Shown one piece after another: positions 26,936 to 36,115 of a stretch of DNA of 64,000 nt. A program made the position numbers and the translations under genes. Origin of the DNA: an uncultured bacterium. Lineage in GTDB: Bacteria > Planctomycetota > Phycisphaerae > Phycisphaerales > SM1A02. Location of the stretch: positions 1 through 64,000 of the forward strand of contig CAIXJC010000062.1 of the NCBI GenBank assembly GCA_903919715.1. Reading direction: 5' to 3'. Within the stretch, counting starts at the first letter, position 1; each line of letters begins with the position of its first letter. The notes under the pieces are model-generated. The model worked only from the letters and a program-made list of their open reading frames with translations, was not told the DNA's origin and did no database searches.

Positions 26936-27402
26936 GTTTTCTGCACACACGAGGAACTGCGCGCATCGATGCGAACATGACGCCACTGATCGACTTGGCT
27001 TTTTTGCTGATTGTCTTTTTTATTCTTGTTGCCCGCATGGGCGGCGAACAAGTTCCGCCAGTTGCTCTACCCAGTCCGCACCATGCCGCAACGAGTTCTG
27101 CAGGATCTCGTCCTCGATTGACTGTGAATGTCATGACGAGCGGCGAGGGAACAATTCTCTCACTCGGCGCGAAGAGATTTCCCGATGATGACGGAGGACG
27201 ACGTGCGTTGGCAGATGCAATCGCTCAGCGAATACGTCAGGATTCAACTCTGCCCGTCGACATCCGTGCGGATCGCACGCTCCGATACGACAAAGTGGAA
27301 CCAGCGCTGCGTGCGATCGCACAAGCTGCGTCGCAAGCGGGAACAGGTCGCGTGACAATCCGAGTCTGCGCACTCGACGAACAAACGGCGAAGCATGAAT
27401 AG
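26932..27402 (+). CDS. ExbD/TolR family biopolymer transport protein (first copy)
   Basis: A 156-residue protein with a short cytoplasmic tail, one membrane helix carrying the proton-relay Asp in NMTPLIDLAFLLIVFF, and a periplasmic domain of about 110 residues ending DKVEPALRAIAQAASQAG, which resembles the ExbD periplasmic fold. The start is GTG, overlapping the exbB stop (GTGA). It differs clearly in sequence from the second copy that follows, so the two may form a heteromeric pair within one motor. Confidence 0.9.
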   Translation: MSFLHTRGTARIDANMTPLIDLAFLLIVFFILVARMGGEQVPPVALPSPHHAATSSAGSRPRLTVNVMTSGEGTILSLGAKRFPDDDGGRRALADAIAQRIRQDSTLPVDIRADRTLRYDKVEPALRAIAQAASQAGTGRVTIRVCALDEQTAKHE

Positions 27403-27856
27403 ACGACGCGCCGCCGAAGGATTCACGCTGCGACTCGCGATGACGCCGATGATCGACGTGGTCTTTCTCTTGCTCGTTTTCTTCGTCTGCACGGTTCGCT
27501 TCGAGCGAAACGAAAAGGTCTATCAGCTCGATCTTCCAGCACGCGGCGCAACGGCAGATCCGTTGGCGTTGCAGGACGGTCCACTCCAAGTCATCGTCGG
27601 TCTGCGCGACGGCGATCGATGTTCGATCGAACTTCGTGCCGAAGGTGTTCACCGCACCGCCGAGAACTTCGACGCGCTCGCTGCGACCATGGAGCAACTG
27701 AGGCGTCGACCAGGTGTTGCCGATGGACTGTTTGAATCCTCACATCCCATTTTGGTGGTTCCTTCAGCGGGTTCGCAGTGGCAAGACGCCGTCGATGGCT
27801 TCAACGCCGCAGTTCGTGCGGGGTATGCCAACATCGGATTTGCAGAATCGAAATGA
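27395..27856 (+). CDS. ExbD/TolR family biopolymer transport protein (second copy)
   Basis: A 153-residue ExbD-type protein. The membrane helix has the conserved Asp in AMTPMIDVVFLLLVFF, and the periplasmic part (about 110 residues) ends in VPSAGSQWQDAVDGFNAAVRAG, which matches the family's last helix. Its start overlaps the first exbD by 8 bp. Two ExbD copies after one ExbB is a common arrangement in planctomycetes. Confidence 0.9.
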   Translation: MNRRRAAEGFTLRLAMTPMIDVVFLLLVFFVCTVRFERNEKVYQLDLPARGATADPLALQDGPLQVIVGLRDGDRCSIELRAEGVHRTAENFDALAATMEQLRRRPGVADGLFESSHPILVVPSAGSQWQDAVDGFNAAVRAGYANIGFAESK

Positions 27857-27869
27857 ACAAGATCAAGCG

Positions 27870-30398
27870 ATGAAGAACTTTGGAATCAACCTTTTTCTTT
27901 GTGCACTCTCGATCGCAAGCATCGCTGCGCAGGGCACCGTCGACCCGACCACATCATTGATTCGAGAAGAAGATTTCCTGCGCGGAATCGGAGACCTCGG
28001 ACTTGCTCGTGCGCTCGATGATTTGGAACGCGCAGAACCAACATCCGCCGCAACAGATCCAGCAACCTCAAAGTTGCGAACAATCGCACGGTGGCGAATC
28101 ATCTTGCGCAGCCCGGAAACAGAGTTACCCAATCGTGTGGCTGCGCTTGAAGAACTGCGTAAGGCACGACAAGAATTGATCGAATCTCGTCCCAATGATC
28201 CACGCACAATCCTGTGGCTGACAGATGCTGCGGAGGATGAATTCGTCCTTGCATTCTTCGGACTCGATGGCGGTCCAGAGGCTATCGCTGGATCTCCGCT
28301 GAAGGAGGTCGTGCCGCGCGCTGGCGCATCACTTGATCGCATCGCCCAATTGCTCGATCGAGCGAATGCTGTTGAAAAGGCGATGCCGCCAGCGGAAATT
28401 CCTGCTGGGTCACTCATGGCGCAGCGAATCGAAGAGGATGCGCATGGGCGGCGACCAATGCTCGTCGCTGCAGTGAAAGCGCTGCGACTTGCAATCGACC
28501 GATCGATTCACGATCCTGAAACACAGCGCTCGCGCCCAGCCGAAGCGGCGGCGGCATTCAAAGTGATCTCTCAGCTGCGTTCCGAAATTCCGCCGCGGTT
28601 GCGCGCCGAGGCTGATCTTGCGGAAGTTGCCGCAGCAGCGGTCGCCGTGCAATCTGACGACGCCCGATTTGGCGCGGCGCGCGTGATGTTCACAGGCGAT
28701 CCGATGTTGACGACTCTCACACGAATTTTGACAGCGGATTGTTTGGTGAATGAACGCCACGGCGATGAGGCACTGAAACAACTGACTGCGCTCCTCGCCA
28801 CGAAAGACATGCCAACCGCTCTGCGTTTGTTGACCGCCGACGCCATCGTGCGCACCCGCGTCTTCATGGGCAAGTCTCCCGCAACAGAGCCATCGCTCGA
28901 CGCATGGATCATGACGCTTCGCAGCGCACAGCCAGCCGAGCGCGCTGGCGTTCGTCGAGCAGTGCTTGAAAGAATGGCCGGCGCACTTCGCGGCGCGCTC
29001 ATCGAGGGTCCTTTGCCCCCGCTTGCATCGATTGCAATTGCACGAGATCGACTGCTGAACAATCCGCTCTCTTCCGCAGATCTTGCAGCGCTGCGGCAAT
29101 TCGCGGAACAACAGAATGACCGCGAGGCGCAGGCGGCGGCAATCGTCGTGCTTGCGGAGATCCACTCAAGCCAAGGCGATTGGCCATCCGCGGCCGATGA
29201 TTACCGCCGATTTGCAGAATCTGCGCCACAAGAACCGATGGCGCTTGCCTCAATGCAGACGGCGCTCGATATCGAATTCGCCCTCGATCGTGCGAATCCA
29301 AATGGACGTGAAATCAATCTCGATCGAACCCTTGGGCTTGCGGTCAACCGATTTGCCGAACTTCCTTCGCGGCCCAATTCCCTTGCGCAGTGGTACGCAC
29401 TCAAAGCACGAACGATGATCCAAGACTTTCTCTCCCGATCCGCTGCTCCTAGCAACGATGAGATCGCTGCGCTCACTCTCGCGGCGGCCCAGATTGAAGA
29501 GGCTGACCAAATCGCACGCCGCGCTGGATTCGATCCAGGACCGCGCGTGACGGCGACGGCATATGCCGCCAGAGTCGCAGCTGATTTTCTCTCACCAACA
29601 ACTGCGCGAGCGACTCATGCGAATGAGATTCCAACCACTGACCAGTGGAGCCAGTGGACGATGTTTGATGCCCAGCGAATTCTGCGCCTTCGACTCGAAC
29701 GTGCCGCTCGTCACGGAACGCCGCCACGTGCCGCGCTCGAACGGGAACTCGCTTCAGTGCCATCGACTTTCTTGGCAGAGACCAATCCACTTGCGATGAC
29801 GAGCCTCCTTCAATTTCTTGGGCGACAACTCTCGATTGCCGCCGCAATGAAAAGTGCAGGAGATCCAGCTGCGCCAATTGCCGCTCAGCGCGCACTCGAT
29901 GCCGCAGAGGCATGGGAATCACTCCATCCACCCGCAGAGTTGAATCCACAGTCGTCTGAGATGGCCGAATCATTCGCACGATTCGCCGCCGACGCTGCAT
30001 TTCTCGCACGAAACTGGGAAGGCGCAATCGGGCGTTCGCAAGCGATCGCATCGCAATCGTGGGCGACCATTGATGACATCCGCCGCGCTTCCGAGGCGCT
30101 TTCCTTTGGAGAGATCGCTGCGAATCAAGCAGGAAATGCCGCCCTTCGCGATGCGCTTCGGACGCGTGCAATGACGAGCGCCCGCGAACTCGCTGCGCGC
30201 GCGACGCAAGGATCAAGTGACTGGTGGGCCGCTCAAGTCATGCAAATGCGAATCGCGCAGGCAGCAGGGCGTGGCGGCGAAAGTGTTCAAGCCCGAATCG
30301 CTCGCCTGCGAGCACTCGATCCGACGCTGGGCGGCGAACCATTCCATAGTGCGCTTGAGAAGATCGCGGCGATCCCCGTTCCAAGTGGATCGCTTTAA
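27870..30398 (+). CDS. large exported helical (TPR-like) protein of unknown function
   Basis: An 842-residue protein that begins with a signal peptide (residues 1-20, KNFGINLFLCALSIASIAAQ). The rest is Ala-, Arg- and Glu-rich and looks almost entirely helical, with many AA-rich repeats of roughly 35-40 residues, such as EIHSSQGDWPSAADDYRRFAESAP, that resemble degenerate TPRs. No enzyme motif is visible. It follows exbD by 13 bp and should be the periplasmic member of the vWA-ExbB-ExbD operon. The ATG at 27870 was chosen because it gives the signal peptide; the longer frame overlaps exbD. Its stop codon overlaps the stop of the convergent gene. Confidence 0.8.
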   Translation: MKNFGINLFLCALSIASIAAQGTVDPTTSLIREEDFLRGIGDLGLARALDDLERAEPTSAATDPATSKLRTIARWRIILRSPETELPNRVAALEELRKARQELIESRPNDPRTILWLTDAAEDEFVLAFFGLDGGPEAIAGSPLKEVVPRAGASLDRIAQLLDRANAVEKAMPPAEIPAGSLMAQRIEEDAHGRRPMLVAAVKALRLAIDRSIHDPETQRSRPAEAAAAFKVISQLRSEIPPRLRAEADLAEVAAAAVAVQSDDARFGAARVMFTGDPMLTTLTRILTADCLVNERHGDEALKQLTALLATKDMPTALRLLTADAIVRTRVFMGKSPATEPSLDAWIMTLRSAQPAERAGVRRAVLERMAGALRGALIEGPLPPLASIAIARDRLLNNPLSSADLAALRQFAEQQNDREAQAAAIVVLAEIHSSQGDWPSAADDYRRFAESAPQEPMALASMQTALDIEFALDRANPNGREINLDRTLGLAVNRFAELPSRPNSLAQWYALKARTMIQDFLSRSAAPSNDEIAALTLAAAQIEEADQIARRAGFDPGPRVTATAYAARVAADFLSPTTARATHANEIPTTDQWSQWTMFDAQRILRLRLERAARHGTPPRAALERELASVPSTFLAETNPLAMTSLLQFLGRQLSIAAAMKSAGDPAAPIAAQRALDAAEAWESLHPPAELNPQSSEMAESFARFAADAAFLARNWEGAIGRSQAIASQSWATIDDIRRASEALSFGEIAANQAGNAALRDALRTRAMTSARELAARATQGSSDWWAAQVMQMRIAQAAGRGGESVQARIARLRALDPTLGGEPFHSALEKIAAIPVPSGSL

Positions 30399-31138
30399 TA
30401 GCCGATCTGACGCAACTCATTTCGCAGGATCGCTGCGAGTTCGTAGTTTTCAGTTCGAATCGCGTGCTGAAGTCGCAATTCAAGATCAACTCGCTGGCTC
30501 GATGGCAACTTCGGCACTAGTGCATCACGCATCGCACGAAGGAATGACGCCTCTGACGAATCTCCGTTCATTGTCCGCGCGGATGCTCCAGTGACAGCAT
30601 GCAAATTCGCAAGTCCACGATCGATCGCCGCGAGCGCTCCCTGCGTGTCACGCATCCGAATACACATCGACGCATCTGCCCGTGTGCGCAACAACACTGT
30701 CGCGACACGAACCGCTTCGAATGAATCAAGATCAACTCCGCGCATCGCTTGGCGTCGCACAAGATGAATTGCATCCAAATTTCGATCGCAGTCGCGAAGG
30801 ACTGCTGCGAAGTCCTCAAGCATCAGAAATGCTGCGGCCCTTTGGTGATAGAGATAGACCTCCTCCCGCAGCGCCTCGCACTGGGCGTGCGATATTTTTT
30901 CAGGTCGCTCCCCCCACCAATGCAGGAAGGATTCGACCCCCTCCGGACACCTCCCGTCGGGACGCCCGACGATCTCGAACTGCAAAATTCCAGCCTCCAA
31001 ACGGATCTGAATGCGCCGAACATCGCCGATTCCGTCAACAAATCGCACTTGGGGCTGTCCAGGCAGGAATTCCCATCGGCCCAGGATCTGGGAAATGTCG
31101 TCGTCGGAATTGCCTTGGGGCCTGGTCACCGGACTCAT
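30395..31138 (-). CDS. UvrB/UvrC (UVR) motif-containing protein
   Basis: A 247-residue soluble protein. The last ~35 residues (QRVDLELRLQHAIRTENYELAAILRNELR) match the UVR coiled-coil motif found in UvrB, UvrC and McsA-like proteins. An N-terminal strand-rich domain (GRWEFLPGQPQVRFVDGIGDV, then RRIQIRLEAGILQFEIVGRPDG) and a middle helical domain (about 80-180, YHQRAAAFLMLEDFAAVLRDCDRNL) precede it. The motif suggests a protein-protein adaptor, and nucleotide excision repair is not implied. It is divergent from the sigma-factor gene, 76 bp apart, and convergent with the large exported protein gene. Confidence 0.78.
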   Translation of the reverse strand: MSPVTRPQGNSDDDISQILGRWEFLPGQPQVRFVDGIGDVRRIQIRLEAGILQFEIVGRPDGRCPEGVESFLHWWGERPEKISHAQCEALREEVYLYHQRAAAFLMLEDFAAVLRDCDRNLDAIHLVRRQAMRGVDLDSFEAVRVATVLLRTRADASMCIRMRDTQGALAAIDRGLANLHAVTGASARTMNGDSSEASFLRAMRDALVPKLPSSQRVDLELRLQHAIRTENYELAAILRNELRQIGY

Positions 31139-31214
31139 AATAGAAAATCAAACCAAACATGTGCGATCACTTCTGGCATTTGGGTACCTTGCAACCCTAC
31201 CATGAGAGGTTCGC

Positions 31215-32219
31215 ATGGCAAAATCTGAAGTTCAAACAGAAATACAAATGTATGTGCGCGAGATCAGTCTCGTCGCTTTGTTAACTCCTGCTGAGGAGAA
31301 GGAACTTGGTTGGGAAATCATTAACAACAATGATGCTGCGGCGAAAGATCGAATGATCACCGCAAACCTTCGGCTCGTGATTGCGATCGCCAAGGGATAC
31401 ATGAACCGTGGAATTTCTTTGCCCGACTTAATCGAAGAGGGAAATGTCGGACTGATTCGCGCTGTCGAAGGATTTGATCCAGCGCAAGGTGCGCGTTTCT
31501 CAACCTACGCATCGTGGTGGATCAAACAGTCAATCAAGCGAACGCTGCTCAACGCAACACAGCCGATCCATATTCCTGCATACATGATCGAATTGATCAG
31601 CCGATGCAAGTCAGCATCGAAGATGCTCGAAGAAAAACTAGGGCATCCGCCGTCGATGAATGAATTGGCGAAGGAAATGCAAGTCCCGCTTGGAAAGTTG
31701 CAGATCATTAGACGAGCGCTTCGTGCGTACAACACTCCCAATCAAGTCGCAACGAATAACACCGATAGTGATGTTGCGGATTTTGGAGACATCTTTGAAG
31801 ACACGACTTCGAAGAATCCGACGAAAGTCGTCGAGGAAAACGAACTCTTGCGCGTGATCATGGGGTTGCTCGACACGATCGATGCACGAGAAGCTGAAGT
31901 GTTGAGAATGCGATTCGGCCTTGATGGAACAGAACCACTCACGCTGAACGAAGTGGGACTGCGAGTTGGGTTGACCCGCGAGCGCGTGCGCCAAATTGAG
32001 GTCGAAACCCTCGATCGCCTTGGACGACAACTCGGCAGCAATCAATCTCTTGCCCTGCTCTTCCGATCGAGTTCCGATGACGGCGAAGGGGCATCGAATC
32101 CAACAACTGGAAGAAATGCACCGACGACGACTTCGCTGAACGAACTGCTGTCATCGAAGCATCAGAGCAAATACTCAAAGCCACTTGCGCCGAAGGCAGA
32201 CCCTCGAAAAACCAAATAG
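31215..32219 (+). CDS. RpoD/SigA-type sigma-70 factor lacking region 1.1
   Basis: A 334-residue sigma-70 protein. It starts almost directly with region 1.2 (EIQMYVREI...LTPAEEKELGW). Region 2 follows with NLRLVIAIAKGY and DLIEEGNVGLIRAVEGFDPAQGARFSTYASWWI, which includes the -10 recognition helix. Then come region 3 (HPPSMNELAKEM) and region 4 (EAEVLRMRFGLDG, TLNEVGLRVGLTRERVRQIE). The last ~50 residues are a Ser/Thr/Lys-rich tail not found in most sigmas. It could be the main vegetative sigma or a group 2 factor. GAGAGG precedes the ATG by 5 bp, a good ribosome-binding site. Confidence 0.92.
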   Translation: MAKSEVQTEIQMYVREISLVALLTPAEEKELGWEIINNNDAAAKDRMITANLRLVIAIAKGYMNRGISLPDLIEEGNVGLIRAVEGFDPAQGARFSTYASWWIKQSIKRTLLNATQPIHIPAYMIELISRCKSASKMLEEKLGHPPSMNELAKEMQVPLGKLQIIRRALRAYNTPNQVATNNTDSDVADFGDIFEDTTSKNPTKVVEENELLRVIMGLLDTIDAREAEVLRMRFGLDGTEPLTLNEVGLRVGLTRERVRQIEVETLDRLGRQLGSNQSLALLFRSSSDDGEGASNPTTGRNAPTTTSLNELLSSKHQSKYSKPLAPKADPRKTK

Positions 32220-32248
32220 GTTTTGATTGGTTTTGATAGGTTTTCGCA
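32219..32248 (+). repeat. three tandem 10-bp repeats just after the sigma-factor stop
   Basis: GGTTTTGATT, GGTTTTGATA and GGTTTTCGCA follow each other at 32219-32248, starting at the last base of the stop codon. Transcribed, this gives a G/U-rich stretch. No hairpin is visible. The purpose is unknown; slippage is the simplest origin. Confidence 0.6.
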
Positions 32249-32306
32249 AAGCCCTGAAATCGTTGAAACGTGGTCCTCACAAAGAGGTCCTTCAAAGCAG
32301 CGCTCG

Positions 32307-32354
32307 CTCATCCCACAGCTCATCCCACAGCTCATCCCACAGCTCATCCCACAA
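32307..32354 (+). repeat. four tandem 12-bp repeats between the sigma gene and gcvT
   Basis: CTCATCCCACAG occurs three times in a row (32307-32342), followed by CTCATCCCACAA (32343-32354). The unit length is a multiple of three, but no gene covers it; the array lies 23 bp from the convergent gcvT stop. It could vary in copy number between strains. No stem is apparent. Confidence 0.85.
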
Positions 32355-32377
32355 GTGAATAGCTCAGGCCAAACGCC

Positions 32378-33508
32378 TCACGCCTTTGCGACTGCTCGCA
32401 AAAACGGAAGCGGTTCCACGACTGCACCAACAGCAGTACCGCGCAGATCAACTTCCAGATTTGTCCCAATGCCCGTCAGATTCGCATCGACGAATGCCAT
32501 TGCGATTGGCCGATCGAATGTCGGTGAAAGGCAACCACTTGTCACTCGCCCCACGACCTTCCCACCCTGCCGTACTTCCATCCCCTGACGCGCGCTTCGC
32601 CGACCTTCCAACCCAAGTCCAACAAGTTTGCGCGGACATCCATCCTTCGCGATCTTTTCAAGCGCCGATTGCCCGATGAATCGTCCGATTCGCTCGTCAT
32701 CAGCGCCCTTGTCGACCTTCACTGCGAATCCCAGTCCAGCCGAAAGTGGATCGGTCACTTCATCAATCTCATGGCCATACAGAGGCATGCCAGCCTCCAT
32801 ACGAAGCGTGTCACGTGCAGCGAGACCGATCGGTCGAATCGGGCTCTGGCCACTCTTCACGTCCTTCAAGAACATGCCCATCGCCGCTCGAGCCATGGTG
32901 GATCCCAGAATCACTTCGACTCCATCTTCACCGGTGTATCCCGTTCGGCTGACGATCAATTTCACAACGAGCAAATTCTTCTGAACAAAGCGGTAGCGCT
33001 TGAGCGTCGGGATCTCGCGCGAAAGGGCTCCGACGATCTCGATCGCTTTGGGACCTTGCAGTGCGATCATCGCTGTCGATTCTGTTTGATCCTCGAGTTT
33101 GAAAACCATGTCGCCCTTGACAGCGGCGAAGTGCGCAAGCAACTTCATGCGATTCGAAGCGTTGCACACCATCAGATATTCCGACTCATCGAAGCAATAC
33201 ACAATGACATCGTCAAGACATCCGCCGGCCTCGTTGCAGATAATTCCATAACGGCATTGACCAACCTGCATGCCAAAGATCTGGCGCGTGCACACCGTAT
33301 CGAGAAATTTTCGCGCATGGCGACCACTGAATCGAAGCCGTCCCATGTGCGAGACGTCGAAGAATCCTGCGGCGGTACGGCAATGGCGATGCTCATCCAT
33401 AATCGAGCTGTACAAGAGTGGCATCTCCCATCCGGCGAAGTCCACCATCTTGCCCCCGTGCTCAACATGAAAATCGTAAAAGGGTGTGCGCAGAAGATTC
33501 GTGCTCAT
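32378..33508 (-). CDS. gcvT: aminomethyltransferase GcvT (glycine cleavage T protein)
   Basis: A 376-residue T protein of the glycine cleavage system, which transfers the methylene group from H-protein to tetrahydrofolate and releases ammonia. The N-terminus LRTPFYDFHVEHGGKMVDFAGWEMP is characteristic, followed by GFFDVSHMGRLRFSG, TRTGYTGEDGVEV (folate domain), AARDTLRMEAGMPLYGHE and a C-terminal barrel domain (GKVVGRVTSGCLSPTFDRPIAMAFV). No gcvH or gcvP gene is nearby. It is divergent from bamA. Confidence 0.95.
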   Translation of the reverse strand: MSTNLLRTPFYDFHVEHGGKMVDFAGWEMPLLYSSIMDEHRHCRTAAGFFDVSHMGRLRFSGRHARKFLDTVCTRQIFGMQVGQCRYGIICNEAGGCLDDVIVYCFDESEYLMVCNASNRMKLLAHFAAVKGDMVFKLEDQTESTAMIALQGPKAIEIVGALSREIPTLKRYRFVQKNLLVVKLIVSRTGYTGEDGVEVILGSTMARAAMGMFLKDVKSGQSPIRPIGLAARDTLRMEAGMPLYGHEIDEVTDPLSAGLGFAVKVDKGADDERIGRFIGQSALEKIAKDGCPRKLVGLGLEGRRSARQGMEVRQGGKVVGRVTSGCLSPTFDRPIAMAFVDANLTGIGTNLEVDLRGTAVGAVVEPLPFLRAVAKA

Positions 33509-33585
33509 AATTCAAAGGCTAGCGTAAGGCGATGCCTCGAGTGCGGGCGACGCAAGATGCGGTCGACGGGTACCCTCGACACGTC

Positions 33586-36063
33586 ATGGTGGATTGGATT
33601 ACAAGGTTGATTGATCGCTTGGCCCCACAGGCCATCGGTGCGATTCATTGGATGGCCTGTTGCCTTGCGATCACCATTTGTGCGAACGCTTTCGGCGCTG
33701 CAACTCGCAACCTCGACGACGAGGCGCTCACCGATCGACCCATCTCCGAAGTGGTCATCCAAGGGCTCAGCCGAGTCACAGAACAAGAGATACGAAACAA
33801 CTTGCGAATCGCAACGGGGCAACCATTTGAAGCGCAAGCGGTCAAGGATGACGTCTCCACGTTGTACCGACTCGGGCATTTTGATTCGGTGACGGCCGAT
33901 GCGGAACTTCTCGCCGACGGGACGGTTCGAATTCGATACATCCTCGTTGAGCAGCCGATCATTAAAGACATCCAAGTCGTAGGAAATAAGGTCGCATCCG
34001 ACCAAGAACTGCGATCTGCAATTGGGCTCTATCCCGGCGGACCGCGCGACGACTTTCTGTTGGAACGTGCCGTCGAGAAGATCAAGAATCTGTATCGAGC
34101 CAAGGGCAATTACATGATCGAAGTCGAGGTCGACGAAACTCGACTTATCGATACTGGCATTCTCATCTTCCGAATCGTCGAAGGACCGCGCGTCCGAATT
34201 CGAGATATTGTTTTTTCAGGAAACGATCGATTCGCCACCAATCAACTGGGTGCGCAAATCAAGACGAAGCCGTGGGTCTTCATTTTTTCCACGGGAAATC
34301 TTGATCAAGACATGCTGATCGACGATGTCGCAGCACTGGATAAATTTTATAAGGAGCGAGGCTTCATTGACGTCCGCGTCGACAAACGCGTCGAGATTTC
34401 GGAAAGCGGCAAAGAGGCCAAAGTCGTCTTCGTCATCAGCGAAGGCCGGCAGTATCGCCTCCGATCAGTCGTGGTCGAGTCTGCCGATGGCCCATCGCGA
34501 GAAGCGACTCGAGTCATGCGATCCGAACAAGTGCTCGGGTTGATGGTGATTCGCCCAGGTGATTTTTATACTCAAGACAAAGTCGATGCGTCGACCAAAG
34601 CCGTCACTGAGGCTTATGACACGATGGGGTACATCGACGCGCGCGTTGATCAAACATGGATTCGACTTGGCGAGGAACCAGAAGTCGACATGATCGTGAC
34701 GATTCGAGAATCCACTTCGGTGACAGCTGGGCTTGTCCGAATTCAAGGGAACTACATCACCAAGGACAATATCGTTCGTCGCCGAGTGCGCATTCAACCT
34801 GGGCGACCGCTCGATGGGCACGAAATCGAACTGGCGAAGAGAAGGCTTGAAGGATCGGGACTGTTTAATGCGGCGACCGTCACGCCGCAAGCGCCTGACC
34901 CCGCAAGTCCAGCGGTCCGAGATGTCTTGGTTGAAGTGAAAGAGAAAAATACCGGAAGCGTCAACTTCGGCGTTGGTGTTGGTAGTGATTCTGGATTCTT
35001 CGGAACTGTCTCGCTGAATCAACAGAATTTCGACATTGCCGATACGCCACAAACACTCGATGAATTCGTCAGCGGACGCGCCTTCCGTGGAGCAGGTCAA
35101 AGTTTTGCAATCGCCATCGCGCCTGGTATCGATGTCAGCAACTATTCGATCAGCTTTGGAGAACCCAATCTGCTCGAGTCCGATTACGGCTTTGGTTCGA
35201 CGTTGCTGTATCGCAATCGTGTCTACAACACGTACACCGAAGAACGAGTCGCCACGACCTTCGGTCTCAATAGAACGTTTGGCGATATGTGGTCGGCTTC
35301 GGGACGAATGTCGTTTCAGTCTGTGACTCTGACGGAATTTGACGGGAGCACCCCAGTCGAGGTCTACGCCGACCGTGGACCAGCCTTCATTAATTCCGTC
35401 GGGATCACGGTTGCTCGAACGAATTTCGACAATCCAATGAGACCCAGTCGTGGCTCCCGCTTCGAAGCAGACATGTCGTACTTCGGTGCATTTGGCGGCC
35501 AATACACATTCCCAGTCGCAACCGCGTCGTACACCACTTTCTTCCCACTCAGCGAAGACTTCTTCGGACGCAAGAGCATTCTGCGCGTGAACACAAGTGC
35601 TGGATACATCTTCCAAAACGATGCGCCAGTTTCCGAACGGTTCTACTTAGGTGGTCGATCACTGCGAGGATTCCAATTTCGAGCGGTCAGTCCTCTCAGC
35701 GCGCGAGCGATTGGCTCTGATCCTCCAACTGATACGAGCGAGTATTGGACCACGACAACTGGAACTGCCGAAGGGCTCCCCAACGGAGACTCAGTCGGTG
35801 GATTATTCCGATTCTTTGCAGGCGCTCAATACGAGGTGCCCATCTTTGACAAATTCATCGCTGGCGTCGTGTTCACCGACACTGGAACTGTGACCGACAC
35901 TCTGGAAATGAACCCGTACCGAGCATCGCTTGGTTGCGGACTGCGTCTCTATATACCGCAGCTCGGCCAGGCCCCTCTGGCATTCGATTTCGCCGTTCCG
36001 TATTTAAAATACGAGACAGACGAGACCGAAACTTTCAGTTTCACGGCCGAACTCCCCTTCTAG
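33586..36063 (+). CDS. bamA: outer membrane protein assembly factor BamA
   Basis: An 825-residue Omp85 protein that inserts beta-barrels into the outer membrane. After a signal/anchor region (about 1-38) there are several POTRA domains; typical repeats are ISEVVIQGLSRVTEQEI, IKDIQVVGNKVASDQEL, VRIRDIVFSGNDRF and TAGLVRIQGNYITKDNIVRRRV. The C-terminal half is a barrel with FYLGGRSLRGFQFR, which fits the conserved barrel lid motif (RGF), and it ends in TFSFTAELPF with a C-terminal Phe as expected of outer membrane proteins. The ATG at 33586 is preferred over the one at 33532 because it places the hydrophobic signal nearer the N-terminus. It heads the outer-membrane/Lpx operon. Confidence 0.93.
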   Translation: MVDWITRLIDRLAPQAIGAIHWMACCLAITICANAFGAATRNLDDEALTDRPISEVVIQGLSRVTEQEIRNNLRIATGQPFEAQAVKDDVSTLYRLGHFDSVTADAELLADGTVRIRYILVEQPIIKDIQVVGNKVASDQELRSAIGLYPGGPRDDFLLERAVEKIKNLYRAKGNYMIEVEVDETRLIDTGILIFRIVEGPRVRIRDIVFSGNDRFATNQLGAQIKTKPWVFIFSTGNLDQDMLIDDVAALDKFYKERGFIDVRVDKRVEISESGKEAKVVFVISEGRQYRLRSVVVESADGPSREATRVMRSEQVLGLMVIRPGDFYTQDKVDASTKAVTEAYDTMGYIDARVDQTWIRLGEEPEVDMIVTIRESTSVTAGLVRIQGNYITKDNIVRRRVRIQPGRPLDGHEIELAKRRLEGSGLFNAATVTPQAPDPASPAVRDVLVEVKEKNTGSVNFGVGVGSDSGFFGTVSLNQQNFDIADTPQTLDEFVSGRAFRGAGQSFAIAIAPGIDVSNYSISFGEPNLLESDYGFGSTLLYRNRVYNTYTEERVATTFGLNRTFGDMWSASGRMSFQSVTLTEFDGSTPVEVYADRGPAFINSVGITVARTNFDNPMRPSRGSRFEADMSYFGAFGGQYTFPVATASYTTFFPLSEDFFGRKSILRVNTSAGYIFQNDAPVSERFYLGGRSLRGFQFRAVSPLSARAIGSDPPTDTSEYWTTTTGTAEGLPNGDSVGGLFRFFAGAQYEVPIFDKFIAGVVFTDTGTVTDTLEMNPYRASLGCGLRLYIPQLGQAPLAFDFAVPYLKYETDETETFSFTAELPF

Positions 36064-36115
36064 TCCAACCCTGCAAGTCCAAGGTACGGGCGTTCTGCCC
36101 TACACTGCGGTTCTT

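Noticed and set aside
32378-33508. Glycine riboswitch for gcvT
   Set aside because: Only 77 bp separate gcvT from the divergent bamA start and I see no tandem aptamer fold.
34465-35616. 383-codon minus-strand open frame inside bamA
   Set aside because: The bamA POTRA and barrel motifs are on the plus strand; the antisense frame has no recognisable features.
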